From Duganella sp. CF402 (GTDB taxonomy: Bacteria > Pseudomonadota > Gammaproteobacteria > Burkholderiales > Burkholderiaceae_D), in the NCBI RefSeq assembly GCF_900109645.1, contig NZ_FOBG01000001.1:372001-436000 (forward strand): DNA of 64,000 nucleotides, read 5' to 3'. This document shows positions 17,090-25,489 of the stretch, piece after piece. The translations under genes were made by a program, and so were the position numbers. How positions within the stretch are numbered: the first letter of the stretch is position 1; each line of letters begins with the position of its first letter. A model generated the notes under the pieces. That model did not search any database, was not told the origin of the DNA, and saw only the letters and a list, made by a program, of their open reading frames with translations.

Positions 17090-18017
17090 GCAGCCGCCGG
17101 GCGGCTATCAAGCGCTGTTTGAAAGCCGCTGGCCGCACCTCTGCAATCCGCACGTGCGCGCGCTGGCCTGGCTGCTGGACGCGCCCGACCTGCTCGATCC
17201 CGCCTCGCCGCATTGGGAAAACCGCATCGCCTCACTGGGACCGGTCAGCGCGGCCACCGCCGGCTGGCTGGCCGCGCTGGAGCAAAACCCCGCGCCATTG
17301 CTGGCCGCCCTCGGCAACAAGCACTACTCGCGCCTCGGCCTGTACGCTGAAAAGCTGATGGCTTTCTACTTCAGCGAACAAGGCCAGCTGCACGCCCACG
17401 GCCTGCAAGTGCGCGCCGACCGCACCGACACCATCGGCGAATTCGACTTCCTGCTCAACGAAGGTGATCACCTCATCCACATCGAATTCGCCACCAAGTT
17501 CTACCTGCTCGACGCCAACAGCACCAGTGCCGATTTCAACGGCCTGATCGGCCCCAACCTGGCCGATTCGCTGGGTGCCAAGATGCGCAAGATCTTCGAA
17601 AAGCAGCTGTCACTGGCCAGCCATCCCGCCGCGCAAGCCCTGCTGCCGCTGCCGGTTGCGCGCGCACAGGCGCTGGTCAAAGGCTGGCTGTTTTACCCGG
17701 ACGGCGTGATGCCCATGCAAGGCATCACCCAGCAGCACTGCCACGGATTCTGGATGACGCAAACCCAGGCGCAAGACCTGCCGCAACAGCAGTACGCCAT
17801 CATGCCGCGCCTGCAATGGCTGGCGCCGCTGAAAACGCGAGACAGCATCGATCAGCCGCAATTGCTGGCCGCATTGCAAGACGCCGCCGCGCCCATCATG
17901 GTCGCGGCATTGAGAAAAGTAGGGGATTGGCTGGTGGAGGAGCGCCGGGGATTCGTGGTCCCCGACGACTGGCGCGCGCAAGCCGCGCGGCGCCGTGAGG
18001 AAGGCGTATTGCCTTAG
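17082..18017 (+). CDS. DUF1853 family protein (possible PD-(D/E)XK-like fold)
   Basis: 311 residues. The ATG at 17082 overlaps the udg stop by eight bases; a longer frame starting at 16974 lies within udg and is not used. The conserved heart is GEFDFLLNEGDHLIHIEFATKFYLL, where D, E and K line up like a restriction-type PD-(D/E)XK core, a comparison I make from memory. The rest (ALAWLLDAPDLL, RLGLYAEKLM, FYPDGVMPMQG) is family-typical. Function is not established. Position after a glycosylase gene hints at nucleic-acid work, which is inference. Its stop overlaps the lplT stop convergently by four bases. Confidence 0.75.
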   Translation: MPEQPPGGYQALFESRWPHLCNPHVRALAWLLDAPDLLDPASPHWENRIASLGPVSAATAGWLAALEQNPAPLLAALGNKHYSRLGLYAEKLMAFYFSEQGQLHAHGLQVRADRTDTIGEFDFLLNEGDHLIHIEFATKFYLLDANSTSADFNGLIGPNLADSLGAKMRKIFEKQLSLASHPAAQALLPLPVARAQALVKGWLFYPDGVMPMQGITQQHCHGFWMTQTQAQDLPQQQYAIMPRLQWLAPLKTRDSIDQPQLLAALQDAAAPIMVAALRKVGDWLVEERRGFVVPDDWRAQAARRREEGVLP

Positions 18018-19276
18018 TGCTTGGCCTCGCCAATTAGCGCGACGGAATCGAACTCGCGCTGATTGGCCTGATGACGGCGCATGATGTAGAGCATGGTGCC
18101 GGCCAGGAACAGGCCGAACAGCAGAATGATGATGTCCAGGTTCAAGTGCGCGCGCAGCATCAGCGAATACATCGCCAGCATGGTCAGGATCGACAGGTTT
18201 TCATTGAAGTTCTGCACCGCAATCGAATGACCTGCGCTCATCAGCACGTGGCCACGGTGCTGCAGCAGCGCGTTCATTGGCACCAGGAAGAAGCCGCCCA
18301 ATAAGCCGACCAGAATCAGCAGCGGGTAGGCGATCTTGACCGAATTCACCATCGTCATGCACATGACAATAACGCCCATTGCGATGCCGACCGGGATCAC
18401 GCTCAGCGACTTGCGCAGCGAAACAAAGCGCGCCGAAATCACTGCGCCGGCCGCCACGCCGATTGCCACCACGCCCACCAGGCTGGTCGACTGCTCATAG
18501 GTGAGATGCAGGGTGCGGTTGGCCCATTCGAGCACGATGAATTGGAGGGTCTGCGCCGCGCCCCAGAACAGGGTGGTCACGCCCAGCGAAATCTGGCCCA
18601 GCTTGTCTTTCCACAGCATGCTGAAGCAGTTGGAAAAGTCGCTGATCAGCTTGATCGGATTGCGTTCCTGATGGCCGTACACGCAACCGGTGTCCGGAAT
18701 CCGCGTATTGAACAGCGCCGCCAGCATATAGATGCCGACCACCACGCACAGCGCGGCCTGGGTTGGCGTTTCGATGCCGGTATCGATTACCGGCATGTCA
18801 AAGCCCAGCAGGAAGGACGACACGCGGCCGCCGACCAGGGCGCCGCCCATCACGGTACCGAAGATAATCGACAGCACGGTCAGCCCTTCCACCCAGCCAT
18901 TGGCCGCCACCAGCTTTTCGGCCGGCAGCAATTCGGTGAGGATGCCGTACTTGGCCGGCGAGTACACAGCCGCGCCGAAACCGACGATGGCGTAAGCCAG
19001 CAGAGGGTGCACGTGGGCGAAAATCAGCAGGCAGCCGCCAACCTTGATCAGGTTGGAGATGAACATAACCTTGCCTTTGGGCATCGAATCAGCGAAAGCG
19101 CCGACAAATGCCGCCAACAGCACGTAAAAGAGGGTAAATGAAAGCTTGAGGAGGGGCGTGATCCACCCCGGCGATTTCATGTTGACCAGCAGGTCGATCG
19201 CAACAAACAGCAGCGCATTGTCCGCGAGGGACGAAAAGAACTGCGCTGCCATGATGGTATAGAAACCACGATTCAT
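18014..19276 (-). CDS. lplT: Lysophospholipid transporter LplT (MFS)
   Basis: Inner-membrane flippase that moves lysophosphatidylethanolamine and lysophosphatidylglycerol inward for re-acylation. 420 residues with 12 predicted helices. Signature text: AAQFFSSLADNALLFVAIDLL at the start, GKVMFISNLIKVGGC, and YSPAKYGILTELLPAEKLVAANGWVEG, which is specific to LplT. In enterics the partner Aas is fused or adjacent; no acyltransferase is seen here. The gene is divergent from alr across 131 bp and convergent with DUF1853. Confidence 0.93.
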   Translation of the reverse strand: MNRGFYTIMAAQFFSSLADNALLFVAIDLLVNMKSPGWITPLLKLSFTLFYVLLAAFVGAFADSMPKGKVMFISNLIKVGGCLLIFAHVHPLLAYAIVGFGAAVYSPAKYGILTELLPAEKLVAANGWVEGLTVLSIIFGTVMGGALVGGRVSSFLLGFDMPVIDTGIETPTQAALCVVVGIYMLAALFNTRIPDTGCVYGHQERNPIKLISDFSNCFSMLWKDKLGQISLGVTTLFWGAAQTLQFIVLEWANRTLHLTYEQSTSLVGVVAIGVAAGAVISARFVSLRKSLSVIPVGIAMGVIVMCMTMVNSVKIAYPLLILVGLLGGFFLVPMNALLQHRGHVLMSAGHSIAVQNFNENLSILTMLAMYSLMLRAHLNLDIIILLFGLFLAGTMLYIMRRHQANQREFDSVALIGEAKH

Positions 19277-19407
19277 TCTGGGATAGCCTGAAAACTTATC
19301 TGGCTTGCTTTATACCATGCTTTGTTCGTATCCCCAAGAATTGAGCAGTGCGTCCGGCCGCGCTCTTGGTAGAATGGCAGCTTCGTTTACCACGCTGAAA
19401 ATGTCGT

Positions 19408-20502
19408 ATGCCAAGGCCTATCCTCGCAACAATTCATATTGATTCCATGAAGCATAACTTGGCGCTGGCCAAGTCGAAATCACCGGGCGCCAAGGCTTGG
19501 GGCGTGCTGAAAGCGAATGGATACGGTCATGGACTGGAACGCGCGATGCGCGGTTTTGCCGAAGCCGATGGGTTGGCGCTGATCGAAGTCGACAACGCCG
19601 TCAAGCTGCGCGAACTGGGGTGGAAGAAGCCGATTTTATTATTGGAGGGTTTCTTCGGTCCGGCCGATTTACACACGATGGCCGGCTACGACCTGCAAGC
19701 GGCGGTGCATTGCAATGAACAGCTGGCCTGGCTGGAAGCGGTGGCGCCGCAACTGAGCGCGCGCGGCATTCGCTTCGACCTGCATCTCAAGATGAACACC
19801 GGCATGAACCGCCTCGGCTTCGTGCCGGAGGCCTACGCTGCCGCCCATGCGCGCCTGAGTGCGATTTCCTGCGTCGGCAGCATCACGCTGATGACGCACT
19901 TTGCCAACGCCGACGATATCGACCATCCGCTGCTGCCGATTACCGAGCAGATCCGCCGCTTCGAGCTGGGCGCGGCTGGCCTGCCGGGCGCGCGCAGCCT
20001 GTCGAATTCGGCCGGGGTGCTGCTGCATCACGACCATTTGCAGAATGACTGGGTGCGTCCCGGCATCATGCTGTACGGCGGCACGCCGGGCGGCGGCACC
20101 GCTGAGGCGTTCGGCCTGCAGCCGGCCATGACCCTCAGCAGCGAGCTCATCGGCGTACAGGATATCGCGGCCGGCGAGGTGGTCGGCTACGGCAGCCGCT
20201 TCCAGGCCACCGGCCCGATGCGCATCGGCGTGGTGGCGTGCGGCTATGCGGACGGCTATCCGCGCGTCGCCCCGCTGGGCACGCCGGTGCTGGTCGATGG
20301 CGTGCGCACCCGCTTGGTTGGCCGCGTGTCGATGGACATGCTGACCGTGGACCTGACCGACCTGCCGCAGGCGCACATCGGCAGCAAGGTGGTGCTGTGG
20401 GGGCAGGGCTTGCCGATCGACGAGGTGGCGGAAGCGGCCGGCACCATCGGCTATGAGCTGATGTGTGCGTTGACGCAGCGCGTGCCTGTGGTCGAGGTCT
20501 GA
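19408..20502 (+). CDS. alr: Alanine racemase
   Basis: PLP enzyme that makes D-alanine for peptidoglycan. 364 residues. The Schiff-base lysine is in WGVLKANGYGHGLE, a variant of AVVKANAYGHG with Gly for Ala. The other active-site tract is VGYGSRFQATGPMRIGVVACGYADGYPR, followed by RVSMDMLTVDL and VVLWGQ. RadA follows 4 bp after the stop, a common alr-radA pair. Only one racemase gene is visible in the window, so alr is used for the symbol; dadX would be an alternative if a second copy exists elsewhere. Confidence 0.95.
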   Translation: MPRPILATIHIDSMKHNLALAKSKSPGAKAWGVLKANGYGHGLERAMRGFAEADGLALIEVDNAVKLRELGWKKPILLLEGFFGPADLHTMAGYDLQAAVHCNEQLAWLEAVAPQLSARGIRFDLHLKMNTGMNRLGFVPEAYAAAHARLSAISCVGSITLMTHFANADDIDHPLLPITEQIRRFELGAAGLPGARSLSNSAGVLLHHDHLQNDWVRPGIMLYGGTPGGGTAEAFGLQPAMTLSSELIGVQDIAAGEVVGYGSRFQATGPMRIGVVACGYADGYPRVAPLGTPVLVDGVRTRLVGRVSMDMLTVDLTDLPQAHIGSKVVLWGQGLPIDEVAEAAGTIGYELMCALTQRVPVVEV

Positions 20503-20506
20503 ACGC

Positions 20507-21883
20507 ATGGCCAAGGCAAAAACCAACTACACCTGCAGCGAATGCGGCGGCACCTCCACCAAGTGGACCGGCCAGTGCTCGTCCTGCCAGCAGTGGAACA
20601 CGATGGTGGAAACCGTGATCGAGGCGGGCGGCAATAACCGCTACTCGCAGCCGGCCCATATGTCGCTGGCGCAGACCGCGCCGGTGCTGTCGCTCACTGA
20701 TATCGACGCCATCGACGTGCCGCGCTTCGGCACCGGCATCGAGGAGTTCGACCGCGTGCTGGGCGGCGGTTTGGTTTCCGGCGGCGTGGTGCTGATCGGC
20801 GGTGATCCGGGTATCGGCAAGTCGACCTTGTTGCTGCAGGCGCTGGCCAATGTGTCGCACATGAAGAAGGTGCTGTACGTGTCCGGCGAGGAGTCGGGCG
20901 CGCAGATCGCCTTGCGCGCCAAGCGCCTGGCCATCGATGCCCGCGATCTGAAATTGCAGGCCGAAATCCAGCTCGAGAAAATCCTCGGCACGCTGGCCGA
21001 TCTCAAGCCGGAAGTGGCGGTGATCGACTCGATCCAGACCCTGTATTCGGATGCCCTGAGTTCGGCGCCCGGCTCGGTGGCGCAGGTGCGCGAGTGCGCG
21101 GCGCAGCTGACCCGCTGCGCCAAGCAGACCGGCGTCACCATCATCCTGGTTGGCCACGTGACCAAGGAAGGCGCGCTGGCCGGCCCGCGCGTGCTCGAGC
21201 ACATCGTCGATACCGTGCTGTATTTTGAAGGTGACAACCATTCCAGCTTCCGTCTGGTGCGGGCGATCAAGAACCGTTTCGGCGCGGTCAACGAGCTGGG
21301 CGTGTTTGCCATGACCGAGAAGGGCTTGAAGGGCGTGTCGAATCCGTCGGCGCTGTTCCTGTCGCAGCACGATAACCAGGTGCCCGGTTCCTGCGTGATG
21401 GTGACGCAGGAGGGTACGCGGCCGTTGCTGGTGGAAATCCAGGCGCTGGTCGACACCAGCCACCAGCCGAATGCGCGCCGCCTGTCGGTTGGCCTCGAGC
21501 AAAACCGGCTGGCGATGCTGCTGGCGGTGCTGCACCGCCACGCCGGCATCGCGGCCTTCGATCAGGACGTGTTCATCAACGCTGTGGGCGGGGTCAAGAT
21601 TACCGAGCCGGCCGCCGACCTTGCGGTGTTGCTTGCGATTAACTCATCGATGCGCAGCAAGCCGCTGCCGCGTGGTTTCGTGGTGTTTGGCGAGGTGGGC
21701 CTGGCGGGCGAGATCCGGCCGGCGCCGCGCGGGCAGGAGCGTTTGCGCGAGGCGGCCAAGCTGGGCTTCTCGATTGCCATGATCCCGACTGCCAACGCTC
21801 CCAAGCAACCGATCGAGGGCATGACCATCATCGGTGTTGATCGAATCGATGATGCCTTCAATAAGCTGCGCGAAATCCAATAA
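20507..21883 (+). CDS. radA: DNA repair ATPase RadA (Sms)
   Basis: Ring-forming helicase that drives branch migration during recombination and repair. 458 residues in full. The zinc ribbon is C10-x2-C13 and C24-x2-C27 (CSECGG, CSSCQQW). Walker A is GGDPGIGKST (98-107), the RadA motif is KNRFG within AIKNRFGAVNELGVF, and the C-terminal Lon-like domain ends in IVGV-type sequence. It is cotranscribed with alr. Confidence 0.95.
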   Translation: MAKAKTNYTCSECGGTSTKWTGQCSSCQQWNTMVETVIEAGGNNRYSQPAHMSLAQTAPVLSLTDIDAIDVPRFGTGIEEFDRVLGGGLVSGGVVLIGGDPGIGKSTLLLQALANVSHMKKVLYVSGEESGAQIALRAKRLAIDARDLKLQAEIQLEKILGTLADLKPEVAVIDSIQTLYSDALSSAPGSVAQVRECAAQLTRCAKQTGVTIILVGHVTKEGALAGPRVLEHIVDTVLYFEGDNHSSFRLVRAIKNRFGAVNELGVFAMTEKGLKGVSNPSALFLSQHDNQVPGSCVMVTQEGTRPLLVEIQALVDTSHQPNARRLSVGLEQNRLAMLLAVLHRHAGIAAFDQDVFINAVGGVKITEPAADLAVLLAINSSMRSKPLPRGFVVFGEVGLAGEIRPAPRGQERLREAAKLGFSIAMIPTANAPKQPIEGMTIIGVDRIDDAFNKLREIQ

Positions 21884-21946
21884 CGATGTATTGTTATGTG
21901 TTGTAATCGTTAATAGTGCATTTTGCGTAACTAAGAGGGCAAGAAA

Positions 21947-22267
21947 GTGTTAGTCGATCAAAGGTCAGGCGCGCGCAAGATCGTGCGTTCCAAAGCAGTC
22001 GTGGTCATGGATGGCATGTCGCCCAAGATGGGGCGCACGCTGGATATCAGCGCGACCGGGGTGTCGCTCACCTTCGACAACAAGCTGGCGACGGGGGAGG
22101 TCGGCATGGTGTCGTTCGAGCTGTTCGTCGAGGGCAAGGCGCAAATCGTGAGCTGCCAGTCGCGGGTGAACTACTGCATCTTCAGCGGCGACCACTTCAA
22201 GATCGGCTTCCAGTTCATGAATCCGGACCTGGCCACGATGGCCACCATCAATAAATTCCTGCGCTGA
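21947..22267 (+). CDS. Single PilZ-domain protein
   Basis: 106 residues, starting at GTG with GAGGGC 8-12 bases upstream. The N-terminus RSGARKIVRSKAVVV carries the R-x3-R-like c-di-GMP motif, and DISATGVSLTF is the second (D/N-x-S-x-x-G) motif; the C-terminal half is a beta barrel with FKIGFQF. It is thus a c-di-GMP receptor of PilZA or similar type. Targets are unknown. The final 20 bases overlap the convergent citrate-synthase-like gene. It is not part of the alr-radA transcript with certainty; a 63-bp gap separates it. Confidence 0.8.
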   Translation: MLVDQRSGARKIVRSKAVVVMDGMSPKMGRTLDISATGVSLTFDNKLATGEVGMVSFELFVEGKAQIVSCQSRVNYCIFSGDHFKIGFQFMNPDLATMATINKFLR

Positions 22268-23417
22268 TGATTTCGGCCGGCCCGGTGTAGCGGGCGCGCG
22301 GCCGGATCAGGCGGCTGGCTTGCACCTGCTCCAGCGCATGGGCCAGCCAGCCGACGCAGCGTCCCACCGCAAACAAGACAAACGGCGCCTCTTCCGGCAG
22401 GCTGCAGTGCGCGGTCAGCAAGGACAGGGCGTAGTCGATATTGGGCAGTTCGCCGGCTTGCTGTTCGGCGGCGACGGCCAGAGCTTCATATGGTTGAATT
22501 TTCGGTAGCCGGCGCAGCAGCGCCTTGGCGCGCGGATCGCCTTCGCTGTAAAGCGGATGGCCGAAGGCGGGCAACGGCCGGCCGCTCGCCAGCCAGCCGC
22601 GCACGGCGTCGTCGGCGCTGCTGGCCTGCGCTTGCGTGATGAGCTGGGCGAACTCCCTGGCCGCGCCGCCGTGCAGGGGGCCGGTCAGCGTGGTGAAGCC
22701 GGCCAGCACGCCCGCCGCCAGCGAAGCGCCGGTGGAGATGGCGACGCGCGTGGCGAAGGTGGAGGCGTTCAGTTCATTGTCCGCCATCAACACGAGGGCG
22801 CGGCGGATCAGGTCTTCGTGCCGCTCCGCGCGCCAGTGACGGGCCAGGCGGCGGCTGATGGATGCCGGGACGCTGCCGCCGGTCATGGCATCGACCAGCG
22901 CGGCCAGCACGCCAGCGGCCTCGGCACGCAAGTCCACCGGCGCGCGGCCCAGCGACGGCTCATCAACCGCACTGCGGCGGGCGAGCGCGAGCAGACCGGC
23001 GGCTAGTGCGCCGTCAGTCCTTGCGTCGGCTTGCCGGGCCGCACGCGGCACCGCGCTTACGGCCGCATCGCATTCCCACAGCAGGGCGGCGATATCCTCG
23101 AGGCTGGCGGAGTCGGCCAGCCTGGCGGCGTCGTGGCCGCGGTAGAGCAGCTTGCCATTGGCGGCGGTGGAAATGGCGGAGGGCAGCACCGGATCGCCAT
23201 ACTGCATCGCCTCGCTGGAGACGATGTCCACCTTGCGCCGCCCGTTCGCCCGGCGCGCCATGCGCAGCACATCGTCGCGATGGTACAGGCTGCGGCGCGG
23301 ATCATCGCCATCTGGCTTGGCGCGGATCTTCCCCCGGCTGACGTTGGCGTACAGCGTTTGCGGGCGCACGTTCAGCACATCCAGAGCTTCGGCAGCGGTC
23401 ATCCAGACCATATTCAC
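22248..23417 (-). CDS. HTH-citrate synthase fusion with catalytic His replaced by Asn
   Basis: 389 residues. The first 60 are a MerR/excisionase-type helix-turn-helix (MTAAEALDVLNVRPQTLYANVSRGKIRA then YHRDDVLRMARR). The remainder is a citrate-synthase fold: GHPLYSEGDPRA, GPLHGGAA with His249, and PNIDYALSLL with the catalytic Asp328. In the position of the catalytic His of the ADHE motif the sequence reads ADNELNAST, so Asn214 replaces it. HTH fusions to this fold are known; loss of this His is not something I expect in an active enzyme. Divergent from a CoA-transferase gene across 87 bp that holds a palindrome. It could be a regulator sensing an acyl-CoA, or an altered synthase. Confidence 0.8.
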   Translation of the reverse strand: MNMVWMTAAEALDVLNVRPQTLYANVSRGKIRAKPDGDDPRRSLYHRDDVLRMARRANGRRKVDIVSSEAMQYGDPVLPSAISTAANGKLLYRGHDAARLADSASLEDIAALLWECDAAVSAVPRAARQADARTDGALAAGLLALARRSAVDEPSLGRAPVDLRAEAAGVLAALVDAMTGGSVPASISRRLARHWRAERHEDLIRRALVLMADNELNASTFATRVAISTGASLAAGVLAGFTTLTGPLHGGAAREFAQLITQAQASSADDAVRGWLASGRPLPAFGHPLYSEGDPRAKALLRRLPKIQPYEALAVAAEQQAGELPNIDYALSLLTAHCSLPEEAPFVLFAVGRCVGWLAHALEQVQASRLIRPRARYTGPAEIISAGIY

Positions 23418-23424
23418 TTCCTAT

Positions 23425-23438
23425 GTTGATACATCAAC
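23425..23438. promoter_or_regulatory. Perfect inverted repeat between the divergent genes
   Basis: GTTGAT-AC-ATCAAC, two 6-bp arms with a 2-bp spacer, eight bases upstream of the HTH-citrate synthase start and 67 bases before the CoA-transferase. A nearby TTGACG (23445-23450) could be a -35 for the transferase. This is the right size and place for an operator of the fusion protein; binding is inferred. Confidence 0.5.
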
Positions 23439-23504
23439 TCAAGATTGACGCTCACAGACCGTCGGTCCTAAGCTGCGAGCAAGGATAACTTATCGGGAGC
23501 TGCC

Positions 23505-24899
23505 ATGTCTCATCCTCTGCTGAACGCCGTTTGCTCTGCGCTGAACCTGCCCGGTGTGGAGGTGGACTTCACAGGCGAAGGCGAACTGCCGTCATATTTC
23601 GCCGTCACTGATCTGGCAGCCGCCTCGGTCGGCGCGGCGGCGCTGGCGGTGCGGCAGCTGATGGTGGCGCAGGGCAGCGCAGCGTCGCGCGTGCAGGTCG
23701 ATCGCCGGCTGGCGTCGATGTGGTTCAGCTGGTCGTTCCACCCGGTCGGCTGGGAGCGTCCGCCGCTGTGGGACGCCATCGCCGGCGACTACGCCACTGC
23801 GGACGGCTGGATACGCCTGCACACCAACGCCCCGCACCATCGCGACGCCGTTCTGGCAGCGCTCGGTTGCGTGCCAGAGCGCTCGGTGGTGGCGCGCGCC
23901 GTGGCAGCATGGCGCGGGCTGGAGTTGGAGGAGGCCGTGCTGGCGCAAGGTGGCTGCGCGGCCGTCATGCGTTCGATGGAAGAATGGCGCGCCCATCCGC
24001 AAGGCCGAAGCGTCGCCAGCGAACCCTTGATCGCCCTTGCCGATACCGGCCGCGCCAGCCAGCGCGAATGGGCCTGGAGCAGCCAGCGCCCGCTGGCCGG
24101 CCTCAGGGTGCTGGACCTGACGCGCGTCTTGGCCGGCCCGGTGGCGACGCGCTTCCTGGCCGGCTACGGCGCCGACGTCCTGCGCATCGATCCGCCTTGC
24201 TGGAACGAGCCCGGTGTCATCCCTGAAGTCACGCTTGGCAAGCGCTGCGCGCGCCTCGACCTGAGGCGTCCGGAGGATCGCGCCGTGTTCGAAAAGCTGC
24301 TGGCGCAGGCTGACGTGCTGGTGCACGGCTACCGTCCCGCCGCGCTGGAACGGCTGGGCTACGGCGAATCCATGCGGCGCCAGCTCAATCCAGCGCTGAT
24401 TGACGTCGCTTTGAACGCTTACGGCTGGAACGGCCCGCAGGCTGGCCGGCGCGGCTTCGACAGCCTGGTGCAGATGAGCAGCGGCATTGCCCATTATGGC
24501 ATGCGGCAGCAGGGCGCCGGCCAACCGGTCCCGCTGCCGGTGCAAGCGCTGGACCACGCCACCGGCTACCTGATGGCCGCCGCCGTGGTGCGTGCCCTGA
24601 GCAGCCGCCTGACCGAGGGGCGCGCCATGCAAGCCCGTCTCTCATTGGCCCGCACCGCCAAACTGCTGACCGACGCGCCACCGCCGTCCGTCAACACGCC
24701 ATTCGCCCCCACGCGAGACGACGACTTCTCGCCGCAACTGGAACAAACCGAATGGGGGCCGGCACGCCGATACCGTCCGCCAGCCATCATCGACGGCGCG
24801 CCGATGCAGTGGGACTTGCCCGCTTCCAGCCTCGGCGGCGCTAAAGTAAACTGGTTGCTTTGCAATTCTGATAAGGCTGTGCTAACTTCGGGCGATTAA
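23505..24899 (+). CDS. Class III CoA-transferase family protein (CaiB/BaiF)
   Basis: 464 residues. Typical class III (formyl-CoA or carnitine type) CoA-transferase elements occur in the C-terminal half: LRVLDLTRVLAGPVATRFLAGYGADVLRID, VLVHGYRPAALERLGYG, and GRRGFDSLVQMSSG, in which the Asp of the GFD is the expected catalytic residue. The N-terminal ~190 residues are a divergent second copy of the fold, so the protein is a fused two-domain form. Acyl donor and acceptor are unknown. The divergent HTH-citrate synthase fusion is the natural regulator candidate. Confidence 0.85.
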   Translation: MSHPLLNAVCSALNLPGVEVDFTGEGELPSYFAVTDLAAASVGAAALAVRQLMVAQGSAASRVQVDRRLASMWFSWSFHPVGWERPPLWDAIAGDYATADGWIRLHTNAPHHRDAVLAALGCVPERSVVARAVAAWRGLELEEAVLAQGGCAAVMRSMEEWRAHPQGRSVASEPLIALADTGRASQREWAWSSQRPLAGLRVLDLTRVLAGPVATRFLAGYGADVLRIDPPCWNEPGVIPEVTLGKRCARLDLRRPEDRAVFEKLLAQADVLVHGYRPAALERLGYGESMRRQLNPALIDVALNAYGWNGPQAGRRGFDSLVQMSSGIAHYGMRQQGAGQPVPLPVQALDHATGYLMAAAVVRALSSRLTEGRAMQARLSLARTAKLLTDAPPPSVNTPFAPTRDDDFSPQLEQTEWGPARRYRPPAIIDGAPMQWDLPASSLGGAKVNWLLCNSDKAVLTSGD

Positions 24900-24917
24900 T
24901 CTCAACCTTCACGAACC

Positions 24918-25406
24918 ATGCGCTTTTTAACTATCCTGCTACCGCTGATTCTCGCGAGCAGCTCCGCCTGCGCGCAATACACGCTCAAGCAGGAGCAGGC
25001 ATCCGTTGGCACCAATCTCAAGCGCGACATCGTGACCGGCGGCAGGGTGCCGTTCGACAAGCGCTATGCCGAGCTGACGCCCGAGCAGCAAGCGATCGTC
25101 AAGTCCCAGTATGAGGCGATGGGGCCGACCGACGAGCCGCCATATCCGGCAGACGGTCTCGGCCCGGTCTACAAATTGTTTTCGCTGGTGCAGGAACGCA
25201 CGCACGCGACTGGCTATTACAGCATCGCGATCGAGATCGACAGCCAGGGCAAGCCGACGGCGGTATCGTTCCTGAAGGCGGAAGATGAGGACGTGGCCAA
25301 GCTGCTGGCGCAGGCAGCCCTGATCCAGAAGTACAAGCCGGCGCTGTGCAACGGCACCCCATGCGCCATGCAGGTCCCATACCGCATCGCCTTCAACTCG
25401 CATTAA
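24918..25406 (+). CDS. Small secreted protein, weakly TonB-C-terminal-like
   Basis: 162 residues. MRFLTILLPLILASSSACAQ is a signal peptide; the Cys sits too near the cleavage site to exclude a lipoprotein (SSACAQ), although the lipobox is not ideal. The second half (GYYSIAIEIDSQGKPTAVSFLKAEDEDVAKLLAQAALIQKYKP) has the strand-helix-strand layout of the TonB C-terminal domain. No membrane anchor or Pro-rich linker is present, so it is not a TonB. Two cysteines at CNGTPC may be bridged. Short gap after the CoA-transferase; whether they form one operon is unclear. Confidence 0.5.
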   Translation: MRFLTILLPLILASSSACAQYTLKQEQASVGTNLKRDIVTGGRVPFDKRYAELTPEQQAIVKSQYEAMGPTDEPPYPADGLGPVYKLFSLVQERTHATGYYSIAIEIDSQGKPTAVSFLKAEDEDVAKLLAQAALIQKYKPALCNGTPCAMQVPYRIAFNSH

Positions 25407-25489
25407 GGACTGCAAATCCAGCGTTATTCCGCGCTTTGGTGCAAGTGTTCATGTTGCATACTATGTAACCACCAAGGCGGAATGAAATC

